This document shows, in pieces, positions 44,447-52,621 of a stretch of 64,000 bases of DNA (positions are counted from its first letter, which is position 1; every line of letters begins with the position of its first letter). This stretch comes from Methylobacterium segetis. GTDB taxonomy: Bacteria > Pseudomonadota > Alphaproteobacteria > Rhizobiales > Beijerinckiaceae. The stretch is from assembly GCF_004348265.1 (NCBI RefSeq), contig NZ_SMNT01000015.1:1-64000 (forward strand), written 5' to 3'. Both the position numbers and the translations under genes were made by a program. Below the pieces are notes generated by a model, which worked only from the letters and a program-made list of their open reading frames with translations, searched no databases and was not told the origin of the DNA.

Positions 44447-44869
44447 CTAGCCGCCCGCCCGTGACAGGTTGAGCGCCACGGCCGCGCGGATCAGGGCCGT
44501 GAAGGCCGCCTCGTCCAGCGCATCCGCCTCGCGGATGTCGATGGCCCGCCGGGTGCCGCCGTCCAGGCCGGCATTGAACAGGCCCGACGGGTCGGGGAGC
44601 GCGGCGCCCTTCGCGAAGGTGAGCTTCAGGGAGGTCTTGTAGGTCTCGCCGGTGCAGAGGAGCCCGGCCCGCTCCCAGACGGGCACCCCCAGCATGGCGT
44701 TCGAGGGCTTTCGCCACTTCACGGCCTCGGCGATCGCGGGGTCGGCCTGCCGGATCCAGTGCCGGATCCGGGCGAGCCGCGGGCCCCGCCAATCGCCGAG
44801 GGCGGCGATGCGCGCGTCGATCAAGGGGGCGGGATCGTCCGCCCCGAGCCCGGTCCGAGCCTCGTTCAT
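44447..44869 (-). CDS. DUF1801 domain protein
   Basis: A 140-residue soluble protein of the DUF1801 (YdhG-like) fold, with IRHWIRQADPAIAEAVKWRKPSNAM, VWERAGLLCTGETYKTSLKL and FAKGAALPDPSGLFNAG. The family has no agreed function. It is followed by a GGDEF gene after a 96-bp gap and preceded by the nitroreductase on the same strand. Confidence 0.85.
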   Translation of the reverse strand: MNEARTGLGADDPAPLIDARIAALGDWRGPRLARIRHWIRQADPAIAEAVKWRKPSNAMLGVPVWERAGLLCTGETYKTSLKLTFAKGAALPDPSGLFNAGLDGGTRRAIDIREADALDEAAFTALIRAAVALNLSRAGG

Positions 44870-44919
44870 CCGGTTCCCCCGCTCGGTTCACGCTCCGTCG
44901 CGCCGGGTTCGGCCGCCCT

Positions 44920-45525
44920 TCAGAGCCGCGTGACGATCTCGGCGAGGTCCGGCCGGGGCCGGTCGGCCGGGCGCTCGGTCGAGCGGCCGACATGCACGAA
45001 GCCGGCGAGGCGCTCGCGCGGGTCGAGGCCGAGCGCGTCGAGCACCCGTCGGTCGTAGGCGTACCACTCGGTGAGCCAGGCGGTGGCGAAGCCCGAGGCG
45101 TTGGCCGCGAGGCAGAGGTTCATGGTGGCCGCTCCCGCCGAGAGCACCTGCTCCCATTCCGGGATCTTGGCGTGGGGGCCGGCGCGGGAGACCACGGCGA
45201 CGACGAGGGGGGCCTGGGCGAGGCGCCCGCGCTCCAGCGCGAGGCGGTCGGCCTCCGCCTCCGGGTGGTCGGCCCGGTAGGCCGCCTCGATCACCGCGCC
45301 GATCCGCTCGCGCGCCTCCCCCTCGATGACGATGAAGCGCCAGGGTGCGAGCTTGCCGTGGTCGGGCACCCGCGAGGCGATCCGCAGGATCGCGTCGAGG
45401 CTCCCCGCGTCCGGTCCCGGCCCTTCGAGGCGGATCGGCGGGACGGAGCGGCGGGCGCCGAGGAAGGCCAAGGTTGCGGGCGAGGTTTCGGGCAAGGTTT
45501 CGGGCAAGGTTTCGGGCATGGGCAT
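44920..45525 (-). CDS. Nitroreductase family protein
   Basis: A 201-residue FMN oxidoreductase of the YdjA-like group: ARRSVPPIRLEGPGP, RVPDHGKLAPWRFIVIEGEAR, and AGAATMNLCLAANASGFATAWLTEW. The N-terminus consists of PETL tetrapeptide repeats from a 12-bp DNA repeat, so the extent of this tail may vary. Substrate unknown. It is divergent from the secreted protein at 45714. Confidence 0.88.
   Translation of the reverse strand: MPMPETLPETLPETSPATLAFLGARRSVPPIRLEGPGPDAGSLDAILRIASRVPDHGKLAPWRFIVIEGEARERIGAVIEAAYRADHPEAEADRLALERGRLAQAPLVVAVVSRAGPHAKIPEWEQVLSAGAATMNLCLAANASGFATAWLTEWYAYDRRVLDALGLDPRERLAGFVHVGRSTERPADRPRPDLAEIVTRL
45469..45516 (-). repeat. 12-bp tandem repeat at the nitroreductase 5' end
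   Basis: Four 12-bp units of the CAAGGTTTCGGG type (45469-45480, 45481-45492, 45493-45504, 45505-45516), the last two identical. They encode the PETL-like repeats directly after the start codon. Whole-unit changes keep the frame. Confidence 0.85.
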
Positions 45526-45713
45526 TCATCACGGGCGTGAAGGGGGGCGGCCAGGGGCATCGACGGCCGCGCCGGCGGCGTGCGAGAGTCCGGGCTGGCC
45601 ATCACGCCGCCACGGTCGGCGTTCAAGGCAGCCCTAACTGGCCTTCGCGCGGCCGTTTGGCAATCGGCGCGGACGGCGTGCCCGGGCCGGCCCGGGATGT
45701 GGGAGTGGGTGGA

Positions 45714-46619
45714 ATGGTGCGTCGGACGGTCTGGCTCGCGGTCGCGGCGGCGCTCCTGCCGGTCCCTGCGCAGGCGCAGAGCCCGTTCGGCCCCGGCCTC
45801 GGCCCGAACCTGCCCTCCCCCTCGATCACCGAGCCCGGCCTGCCGAGCCCGTCGATCGGCGGCGAGGAGGCGGCGCTGGCGCTCTCGGCGGTGCTCGGGG
45901 GCGGCGAGCGCAAGCTCGCCTCCGGTCTCGCCTGGCGGGTCTACGAGGACCGCAGCGACGGCGTGAAGCCGGCCATCGTCGCCCGCTCGAGCGAGGCCGA
46001 GCCGAGCCTGCGCCTCCCGGCGGGCGCCTACGTCGTCACCGTCACCTACGGCTTCGCCAGCGCCTCGAAGAAGGTGGTGATGTCCGGCCAGCCGCAATCC
46101 GAGCGGCTCAGGGTGAATGCGGGCGCGCTCAAGCTCTCCGGCGCCATCGGCGACACCCGGATCCCGCCGGGGCAGATCGCCTTCTCGGTATTCGTGCCGA
46201 TCGGGACGAACTCGGAGGGGCGCCTCGTGCGCAGCGGCGTCAAGGCGGGCGAGCTGCTGCGCCTGCCCGAGGGCACCTACCACGTGGTCTCGACCTACGG
46301 CGAATCGAACGCGATCCAGCGGGCCGACCTCAAGGTCGAGAACGGCCGCGTCACCGACGCGACCCTCAACCACCGGGCCGCCACCGTGACCCTGAAGCTC
46401 GTGGCGAGCGCGGGCGCCGAGGCCTTCGCCGGCACCGCCTTCAGCGTGCTGACGCCGGGCGGCGACACGATCCGCGAGGCGATCGGCGCCTTCCCGCAGG
46501 TCACGCTCGCCGAGGGCGACTACGTGCTGATCGCCCGCCACGACGGGCAGGTCTACACCCGCGAGTTCAAGGTCGAGAGCGGGATGGACCGGGACGTCGA
46601 GGTTCTGGCCAAATCCTGA
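45714..46619 (+). CDS. Secreted beta-rich protein, unknown
   Basis: A 301-residue exported protein: signal peptide ending in PAQAQ (about residue 21), a Pro-rich mature N-terminus, then repeated Ig-like beta units with similar closing strands (LRLPAGAYVVTVTYGFA, LLRLPEGTYHVVSTYGES, VTLAEGDYVLIARHDG). The internal similarity suggests three carboxypeptidase-regulatory-like repeats. I recognise no enzymatic motif. It is convergent with the EamA gene, whose 3' end overlaps it by 53 bp. Confidence 0.75.
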   Translation: MVRRTVWLAVAAALLPVPAQAQSPFGPGLGPNLPSPSITEPGLPSPSIGGEEAALALSAVLGGGERKLASGLAWRVYEDRSDGVKPAIVARSSEAEPSLRLPAGAYVVTVTYGFASASKKVVMSGQPQSERLRVNAGALKLSGAIGDTRIPPGQIAFSVFVPIGTNSEGRLVRSGVKAGELLRLPEGTYHVVSTYGESNAIQRADLKVENGRVTDATLNHRAATVTLKLVASAGAEAFAGTAFSVLTPGGDTIREAIGAFPQVTLAEGDYVLIARHDGQVYTREFKVESGMDRDVEVLAKS

Positions 46620-47547
46620 GGCGCGCCGCGCCGGGCCGGTCCCTGAGGCGCGGCGCGCCGGGCCGGGCGAAGAGCCGGGCGCCCGCGACGCAGGCGGCGA
46701 CCGCGGCGGCCGCGACCAGCATCCGCTCCTCGACCGCCTCGCCGAGGAGGAGGGCCGCGAGGCCGAGCCCGAGGAAGGGCTGCAGCAATTGCAGCTGGCT
46801 CACCGCCGCGATGCCGCCCCGCGCCAGCGCCCGGTACCAAAACACGAAGCCGATCAGCATGCTGAACAGCGCCACGTAGGCGAGCGCCGCCCAGGCCGGC
46901 GCCCCGACCGCGCCGGGATCGGCGGGCCGCCAGAGCAGCGCCAGCGGCAGGGTGAGGGGCAGCGACAGGAGCGCGGCCCAGGCGATGACCTGCCAGCCGC
47001 CGAGCCGCCGGGCCAGCACCCCGCCCTCCGCGTAGCCGAGGCCGCAGACGAGGATCGCGGCGAGCATCAGCCCGTCCCCGGCAAGGGAGGGCGCCGCACC
47101 CCCCTTCGCCGCGAAGGCGACCGTGGCCGCGCTGCCGAGGCCGGAGAACAGCCAGAAGAGCGGCGCCGGCCGCTCCCCCGCCCGCCACGCGCCGAACAGG
47201 GCGGTGGCGAGCGGCAGCAGCCCGACGAAGATCGCCGCATGCGCGGCCGTGACATGGGCCAGCGCCAGCGCGGTGAGCAGGGGAAAGCCGATCACCACCC
47301 CGAGGGCGACGAGGGCGAGGCCGGCGAGGTCGGCGCGGCCGGGCCGGCTCTGCCGGAGCAGGAGGAGCGCCGCCGCGGCCAGGATTCCGGCGATCGCCGC
47401 GCGGGCGGCCGTGAGGAACAGGGGATCGAGATCGGCGATGGCGAGCCGGGTCGCGGGCAGCGAGCCGCTGAAGATCGCGACGCCGATCAGCCCGTCCGCG
47501 AGGGCGCGGGGCGAGCCCGTGCGAGGGGTGGTGGCCTTCTGGGACAT
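46567..47547 (-). CDS. EamA/DMT-family transporter
   Basis: A 326-residue ten-TM permease of the drug/metabolite superfamily with two EamA repeats, for example FLTAARAAIAGILAAAALLL in the first and LQLLQPFLGLGLAALLLGE in the second. The last 30 residues are Arg/Pro-rich and overlap the neighbour's 3' end, so the C-terminus may be a read-through extension. The MocR regulator at 47990 is a plausible controller. Confidence 0.88.
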   Translation of the reverse strand: MSQKATTPRTGSPRALADGLIGVAIFSGSLPATRLAIADLDPLFLTAARAAIAGILAAAALLLLRQSRPGRADLAGLALVALGVVIGFPLLTALALAHVTAAHAAIFVGLLPLATALFGAWRAGERPAPLFWLFSGLGSAATVAFAAKGGAAPSLAGDGLMLAAILVCGLGYAEGGVLARRLGGWQVIAWAALLSLPLTLPLALLWRPADPGAVGAPAWAALAYVALFSMLIGFVFWYRALARGGIAAVSQLQLLQPFLGLGLAALLLGEAVEERMLVAAAAVAACVAGARLFARPGAPRLRDRPGAARLRIWPEPRRPGPSRSRP

Positions 47548-47616
47548 CGGAGTGGGGATTCTTCTTGGGGCCTGGCGAGAGGGGCCGGGGGTAGGATCGG
47601 GCAGGATGCGCGGGCC

Positions 47617-47713
47617 CCCTCTCCCGTTCGGGAGAGGGACGGGATGCGCGGGCCCCCTCTCCCGTTCGGGAGAGGACGGGGTGCGCGGCCCCCCTCTCCC
47701 GTTCGGGAGAGGG
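47617..47713. repeat. Three tandem REP-like palindromes
   Basis: Copies at 47617-47638, 47655-47675 and 47692-47713 share the core CCCTCTCCCGTTCGGGAGAGG with a period of 37-38 bp and similar spacers (GACGGG-TGCGCGG). Each is a strong hairpin. The array separates the EamA gene from the microprotein gene and could act as a terminator block. Confidence 0.85.
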
Positions 47714-47746
47714 ACGGGGTGAGGGGTGCGCCCTCTCCGGAGGGGC

Positions 47747-47881
47747 TCAGGCGCCGACAAGGATCAGGATCAGGGCGAGGCCGAGCGCGCCCGCCACGAG
47801 TGCGAGGTCGTTGAGCCTCCCCGCGAGGCCCCGCCCCTCCGGGCTTTGCCTCCGCGGCGTGTCGCAGCATCTCTCCGCCAT
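47747..47881 (-). CDS. 44-residue membrane microprotein
   Basis: A short reading frame with a Cys/Arg-rich N-terminus (MAERCCDTPRRQSPEG) and one C-terminal hydrophobic segment (LALVAGALGLALILILVGA). AAGGAGG (47887-47893) lies 5 nt before the ATG, a near-ideal ribosome site, which strongly supports translation. It is divergent from the MocR gene and ends 34 bp from the REP array. Function unknown; the topology fits a small tail-anchored membrane protein. Confidence 0.62.
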   Translation of the reverse strand: MAERCCDTPRRQSPEGRGLAGRLNDLALVAGALGLALILILVGA

Positions 47882-47926
47882 CGCGGCCTCCTTACCGTCA
47901 TTCGGGCAGGATGCGTCGGCGCGGGC

Positions 47927-47987
47927 TTCCGCGACAGGGACGGTAGCAGTACAATCGGACCGAACTGTCCTGAATGGCGAGCAGTAC
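47927..47987 (+). promoter_or_regulatory. Putative MocR promoter and direct-repeat operator
   Basis: A TTCCGC (47927-47932), 17-nt spacer, TACAAT (47950-47955) promoter sits in the divergent region. The octamer AGCAGTAC occurs at 47945-47952 and 47980-47987, 35 bp apart, on the same strand. MocR regulators commonly bind direct repeats, so these may be autoregulatory sites. Confidence 0.4.
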
Positions 47988-47989
47988 GG

Positions 47990-49384
47990 ATGGCGGACGC
48001 AAGCCTGAACATCGACGGGACCCGGGTCGGCGCCGTGATGGCGGCGATCGAGGGGCGGATCGCCGGCCGCGTGCTCGGCCCGGGCGCCCGCCTGCCCTCG
48101 ATCCGCGCCTTCGCCGAGACGATGGGCGTCTCGAAATCCACCGTCGTGGAGGCCTACGAGCGGCTGGGTGCCGAAGGCGCCATCGTCTCGCGGCCGGGCT
48201 CCGGCTTCTACGTCGCGGGCCGGCCCGAGCCCCTGAGCCTCGCGGCGATCGGGCCGCGGCTCGACCGGGCGGTGGACCCGCTCTGGATCGCTCGGCAATC
48301 CCTGGAGACCGGCCCCGCCCTCTTGAAGCCCGGCTGCGGCTGGCTGCCGGCCGAGTGGATGCCGGACGGGAGCCTGCGCCGGGCGCTGCGCCAGCTCGCC
48401 CGCGACGCGGGCGATCGGCTCGCCTCCTACGACACGCCGCTCGGGCACGCGGGCTTGCGCGGGCTCGTCGCCCGGCGGCTCAACGACCGGGGCATCCCGG
48501 CCCATCCGGACGCGCTCGTGCTGACCGATTCGGCGACCCAGGCCCTCGACCTGATCTGCCGCTTCCTCGTCGAGCCGGGCGACGCCGTGCTCGTCGACGA
48601 CCCCTGCTACTTCAACTTCCACGCCCTGCTGCGGGCGCACCGCGTCCGCGTCGTCGGCGTGCCCTTCGGGGCGAATGGGCCGGACCTCACGGCGCTCGCC
48701 CGCGCGCTCGCCGAGCACCGGCCGCGCTTCTACCTGACGAATTCCGGCCTCCACAATCCGACGGGCGCCACGGTCGGCCCCGCCACCGTGCACCGGGTGC
48801 TCAAGCTCGCCGAGGCGCACGACACCCTGATCGTCGAGGACGACATCTACGCCGATTTCGAGCCGGAGCCCGGCCCGCGGCTCGCCGGCTTCGACGGGCT
48901 GGAGCGGGTGATCCATATCGGCGGCTTCTCGAAGACCCTGTCGGCGGCGGCCCGGACCGGCGTGATCGCCCTGCGGCCGGACTGGGTCGAGCGGCTCGTC
49001 GACCTCAAGCTCGCGGTGAGCCTCGGCAACGGCAACCTCGCGGCGGACCTCGTCCACCGCACCCTCAGCGACGGCTCCTACCGCCGCTACCTCGACGGGA
49101 TGCGCGCCCGCCTCGCCGAGGCGCGGGGCGCGGCGCTGAAGCGGCTGTCCGCGCTCGGGATCTCGGTGCCGCACGTGCCGGCCGCGGGCATGTTCCTCTG
49201 GGCCCGCCTGCCCGGCGGCCTCGACGCGGCCGAGATGGCCCGGCGGGCGCTCCAGGCCGGCGTGGTGCTGGCGCCGGGTCCCGTCTTCAGCGCCTCGGGC
49301 GATGCCGCCGACCGCCTGCGCTTCAACGTGGCCCAGTGCGGCGACCGGCGCGTGTTCGAGGTGCTGGCCCGGGCGATGGGGTGA
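47990..49384 (+). CDS. MocR-type GntR/aminotransferase regulator
   Basis: A 464-residue fusion of an N-terminal GntR winged helix (about 10-75; LPSIRAFAETMGVSKSTVVEAYERL) to an aminotransferase fold. The PLP lysine lies in GGFSKTLSAAARTG, preceded by NPTGATVG and VEDDIYADFEPE. MocR proteins sense PLP or amino-acid derivatives and often control nearby EamA transporters. The ATG at 47990 matches the start of the wHTH. Confidence 0.92.
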   Translation: MADASLNIDGTRVGAVMAAIEGRIAGRVLGPGARLPSIRAFAETMGVSKSTVVEAYERLGAEGAIVSRPGSGFYVAGRPEPLSLAAIGPRLDRAVDPLWIARQSLETGPALLKPGCGWLPAEWMPDGSLRRALRQLARDAGDRLASYDTPLGHAGLRGLVARRLNDRGIPAHPDALVLTDSATQALDLICRFLVEPGDAVLVDDPCYFNFHALLRAHRVRVVGVPFGANGPDLTALARALAEHRPRFYLTNSGLHNPTGATVGPATVHRVLKLAEAHDTLIVEDDIYADFEPEPGPRLAGFDGLERVIHIGGFSKTLSAAARTGVIALRPDWVERLVDLKLAVSLGNGNLAADLVHRTLSDGSYRRYLDGMRARLAEARGAALKRLSALGISVPHVPAAGMFLWARLPGGLDAAEMARRALQAGVVLAPGPVFSASGDAADRLRFNVAQCGDRRVFEVLARAMG

Positions 49385-49393
49385 GGCGGGCCC

Positions 49394-49768
49394 TCAGCCG
49401 GCGATATCGTCGAGCGTCACCGACAGGGCGTCGGCGATCCGGCGCAGGGTGTCGAGCCGGCCCTCGCGCCGGCCCGCCTCGATCTGGGAGAGATAGGCCT
49501 GCGCGATCCCGGCCCGCTCCGCCAGGGCACCGACGCCGAGGCCGCGATGCTCGCGCCAGACCCGGATGCGGTTCTCGCCCGCGAGCAGGCGTTCGACCAC
49601 GGAAGCCGGCACCAGCTCCTCCTCGCCCCGGGCGAGGCGCTGCCGGAAGGTCTCGACGGCGGCTCCGTCGGCCGCGTCCTCGGCGGCCTCGACGAGGGCG
49701 GCGTACTCCGCCTCGGGCAGAACCACGAGGCGTTCGCCCGAGGGACTCACGATCACCTGCGCGCCCAT
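49394..49768 (-). CDS. XRE-family antitoxin
   Basis: A 124-residue antitoxin. The N-terminus MGAQVIVSPSGERLVVLPEAEY resembles a short toxin-binding segment; the C-terminal half is a clear HTH (LGVGALAERAGIAQAYLSQIEAGRREG, about 77-103). It lies 44 bp downstream of the toxin gene, the toxin-first order of higBA modules. It should bind the palindrome at 50072-50104, by inference. Confidence 0.85.
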   Translation of the reverse strand: MGAQVIVSPSGERLVVLPEAEYAALVEAAEDAADGAAVETFRQRLARGEEELVPASVVERLLAGENRIRVWREHRGLGVGALAERAGIAQAYLSQIEAGRREGRLDTLRRIADALSVTLDDIAG

Positions 49769-49812
49769 GCGCCCACCCTCCCTAGCCCGCGCGAAACGCC
49801 GCCCCGGCAGCC

Positions 49813-50067
49813 TCAATCGTAGGCATTTCCGCGCGCGGCGATCCGGATGATCGCGACGACGGCACCGTCCTCGCTCAGGATCACGCGCCCGTCGCCGACG
49901 CGCAGCCGGCGGATGCCGGGTTGCCCCTTCAAGGCCTTCACGTTGTTGCCGAGCGCGCCGGAATCCGCGGCGTAGAGCGCGATCTTCGATCGGATCAGGG
50001 CCGCGGTGTTCGCCGGCAGGCGCAGCAGCGTCCTGAGGGCATCCCTGCTGTACGTGATGTCCCTCAT
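49813..50067 (-). CDS. RelE/ParE-superfamily toxin
   Basis: An 84-residue toxin of the RelE/ParE fold: MRDITYSRDALRTLLRLP, an amphipathic helix pair, then GIRRLRVGDGRVILSEDGAVVAIIRI. The ATG lies only about 4 bp past the operator palindrome, so the mRNA may be leaderless. Whether it cuts ribosome-bound mRNA (RelE) or poisons gyrase (ParE) cannot be told. Confidence 0.85.
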   Translation of the reverse strand: MRDITYSRDALRTLLRLPANTAALIRSKIALYAADSGALGNNVKALKGQPGIRRLRVGDGRVILSEDGAVVAIIRIAARGNAYD

Positions 50068-50071
50068 GACG

Positions 50072-50104
50072 AGCCGAATATAGCATTTCGCTATATTCGG
50101 CTCA
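50072..50104 (-). promoter_or_regulatory. Toxin-antitoxin operator and promoter
   Basis: Perfect 14-bp inverted repeat, GAGCCGAATATAGC (50072-50085) and GCTATATTCGGCTC (50091-50104), spacer 5 bp. On the minus strand TTGAGC (50106-50101), 17 nt, TATATT (50083-50078) forms a promoter within the palindrome. Transcription would start near 50071, a few bases before the toxin ATG. Confidence 0.72.
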
Positions 50105-50115
50105 AGCGCTTCGCT

Positions 50116-52143
50116 CTACGGCGCCGGCTGCACCCCATGGTGGGAATCGAGCACCGCCTCCGTGCTCGGATGCGTCTCGGCCACGGCGTCCGCCCGGGCG
50201 AGGTCCGGCGAGGTCGCCTCGCGGGCGAGCGCGGCCAGCGCCTCGTCGAGGGGCAGGGTGCGGGTCTGCTGGCTGCCGAGGCGCCGGATCGAGACCGTGC
50301 GCTCCTCCGCCTCGCGCCGGCCGAGCGCCAGCAGCACCGGCACCTTGGCGAGCGAGTGCTCGCGGACCTTGTAGTTGATCTTCTCGTTGCGCAGATCCGC
50401 CGCGACCCGGAGTCCCGCCCGCTCCAGCACCCGCACCACCTCGGCCGCGTAAGGGTCGGCCTCGCCGGTGATGGTGGCGACCACCACCTGCACGGGCGCG
50501 AGCCAGAGCGGGAAATGGCCGGCGAAATGCTCGATCAGGATGCCGGTGAAGCGCTCCATCGAGCCGCAGATGGCGCGGTGGATCATCACCGGAATCTTCT
50601 TCTGGCTGTCGGCGTCGACGTAGAAGGCGCCGAACCGCTCGGGCAGGTTGAAATCCACCTGCGTCGTCCCGCACTGCCAGTCGCGGCCGATCGCGTCGCG
50701 CAGCACGTACTCGAATTTCGGCCCGTAGAAGGCGCCCTCGCCCGGGTTGACCGACGTCCTGATGCGCCCGCCCGACTGCTCCTCGATCTGGGCGAGGACG
50801 CGCGTCATCACGGCTTCCGCGTGGTCCCAGAGCGCGTCCGAGCCGACCCGCTTCTCGGGGCGCGTCGAGAGCTTCACGACGATCTCGTCGAAGCCGAAAT
50901 CCGCGTAGGTCGAGAGGATCAGGTCGTTGATCTTCAGGCACTCGGCGGCGAGCTGGTCCTCGGTGCAGAAGATGTGCGCGTCGTCCTGCGTGAAGCCGCG
51001 CACCCGCATCAGCCCGTGCATGGCGCCGGAGGGCTCGTAGCGGTGCACGACGCCGAATTCCGCCATGCGCAGAGGCAGATCGCGGTAGGATTTCAGGCCG
51101 TGCTTGAAGATCTGCACGTGGCCCGGGCAGTTCATGGGCTTGAGCGCGAACCAGCGCTTGTCCTCGGCCTCCTCGCCGGCGGATTGGGCCGCGAACATGT
51201 TCTCCCGGTACCAGCCCCAGTGGCCCGAGGTCTCCCACAGCGCCTTGTCGAGGATCTGGGGGGCGTTCACCTCCGAATAGTCGCCCTTGAGGCGGCGGCG
51301 CATGTAGGCGATCAGCTCCTGGAAGATCGTCCAGCCCTTCGGGTGCCAGAAGACGACGCCCGGCCCCTCCTCCTGGAAGTGGAACAGGTCCATCTCGCGC
51401 CCCAGGCGGCGATGGTCGCGCCGCTCGGCCTCCTCCAGCCGGTGCAGGTAGGCGTCGAGATCGGCCTGCGAGGCCCAGGCGGTGCCGTAGATGCGCGTCA
51501 GCATCGGGTTGTTCGAATCGCCCCGCCAGTAGGCGCCCGCGACCTTCATCAGCTTGAAGGCGGCCCCGACCTTGCCGGTCGAGGTCATGTGGGGGCCGCG
51601 GCAGAGGTCGAACCACGCGCCCTGGCGGTAGACCTTCAGGTCCTCGCCCGGCGGGATCGCGTCGACGAGCTCGACCTTGAAGGCCTCGCCCCTGTCGGCG
51701 AAGAGCGCGCGCACGTCGTCGCGCGTCCAGACCTCCTTGGTGAAGGGGGCGTCGCGCGCGATGATCTCACGCATCTTGGCCTCGATCTTCGGGAAGTCCT
51801 CCGGCGTGAAGGGCTCGGCCCGCGCGAAATCGTAGTAGAAGCCGTTCTCGATGACGGGGCCGATCGTGACCTGCGTCTCCGGCCAGAGCGCCTGCACGGC
51901 CTCGGCGAGGACGTGGGCGCAATCGTGCCGGATCAGCTCCAGGGCGCGGGGATCGGTTCGGTCGAGGAACTCGATCCGGGCGTCGGCCTCGATGCTGTCG
52001 TCGAGGTCGCGCACGGCTCCATCGAGGGCCATGGCGACGGTGCGCTTGGCGAGCGACTTGGCGATGCCCTCGACGACGCTGCGGCCGGTCACCGCGCCGT
52101 CATAGGCGCGCGTGTTGCCATCGGGAAAGGTCAGGACGGGCAT
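50116..52143 (-). CDS. thrS: Threonyl-tRNA synthetase
   Basis: A 675-residue class II synthetase. Order: TGS domain, editing domain with [11 protein letters not shown] and CRGPHM, catalytic core with [31 protein letters not shown] and [13 protein letters not shown], then the anticodon domain. A C-terminal tail of about 30 residues extends beyond the usual end. AAGGAG lies about 10 nt before the ATG. Confidence 0.97.
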   Translation of the reverse strand: MPVLTFPDGNTRAYDGAVTGRSVVEGIAKSLAKRTVAMALDGAVRDLDDSIEADARIEFLDRTDPRALELIRHDCAHVLAEAVQALWPETQVTIGPVIENGFYYDFARAEPFTPEDFPKIEAKMREIIARDAPFTKEVWTRDDVRALFADRGEAFKVELVDAIPPGEDLKVYRQGAWFDLCRGPHMTSTGKVGAAFKLMKVAGAYWRGDSNNPMLTRIYGTAWASQADLDAYLHRLEEAERRDHRRLGREMDLFHFQEEGPGVVFWHPKGWTIFQELIAYMRRRLKGDYSEVNAPQILDKALWETSGHWGWYRENMFAAQSAGEEAEDKRWFALKPMNCPGHVQIFKHGLKSYRDLPLRMAEFGVVHRYEPSGAMHGLMRVRGFTQDDAHIFCTEDQLAAECLKINDLILSTYADFGFDEIVVKLSTRPEKRVGSDALWDHAEAVMTRVLAQIEEQSGGRIRTSVNPGEGAFYGPKFEYVLRDAIGRDWQCGTTQVDFNLPERFGAFYVDADSQKKIPVMIHRAICGSMERFTGILIEHFAGHFPLWLAPVQVVVATITGEADPYAAEVVRVLERAGLRVAADLRNEKINYKVREHSLAKVPVLLALGRREAEERTVSIRRLGSQQTRTLPLDEALAALAREATSPDLARADAVAETHPSTEAVLDSHHGVQPAP

Positions 52144-52348
52144 CGGGTCGCGTCTCCTTGGCTCACTCCTGCGAACGAGGCAGGTAAGCGGGGGTTGTGA
52201 TGGGCGGCGCGTGGCGCGGCGGAGGGGGTGTAGACCGATTTCGCGGGACAGGAAAAGCAGAGGGTCGCTGTTTCCGCCGTCGCGCAGCCTCCGCAGGGGC
52301 GTGGCGCCGTGCTATGCTGACATCACCACAAGGAACGGCGCGCACGGC

Positions 52349-52618
52349 GTGAACATCACTCTTCCGATCCCGGACGACCTCGCCCGGAAGCTGACCGAAT
52401 CCGACGCGCGCCAACTGTCGCGGCGTGCCCTCGAAGCCTTCGGCCTCGAAGAGTTCAGGGCCGGCCGCCTGACCGCGCCCGAACTGCGCCGGATGCTCGG
52501 GATCGAGACCCGCTACGGCCTCGACGGCTTCCTCAAGGCTCACGGCGTGTTCCTCGATTACGGAATCGAGGACCTGGAGCAGGATCGGCGCGACCTCGAG
52601 CGGGCCGGCTTAGTTTAG
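52349..52618 (+). CDS. UPF0175 family antitoxin-like protein
   Basis: An 89-residue helical protein from a GTG start (VNITLPIPDDLARKL). It carries the UPF0175 pattern ALEAFGLEEFRAGRLTAPELRRMLG followed by GLDGFLKAHGVFLDYGIEDLEQD. It precedes a DUF3368 PIN protein by 3 bp, the usual pairing for this antitoxin family. Confidence 0.8.
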   Translation: MNITLPIPDDLARKLTESDARQLSRRALEAFGLEEFRAGRLTAPELRRMLGIETRYGLDGFLKAHGVFLDYGIEDLEQDRRDLERAGLV

Positions 52619-52621
52619 GCG

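Noticed and set aside
47617..47713. The tandem palindromes as a CRISPR array
   Set aside because: Spacers are short (15-17 bp) and similar to each other, only three units exist, and no cas gene is present.
50072..50104. The 14-bp palindrome as a terminator for thrS
   Set aside because: No U-run follows it, and its -10 and -35 hexamers at 17-nt spacing just before the toxin ATG fit an operator better.
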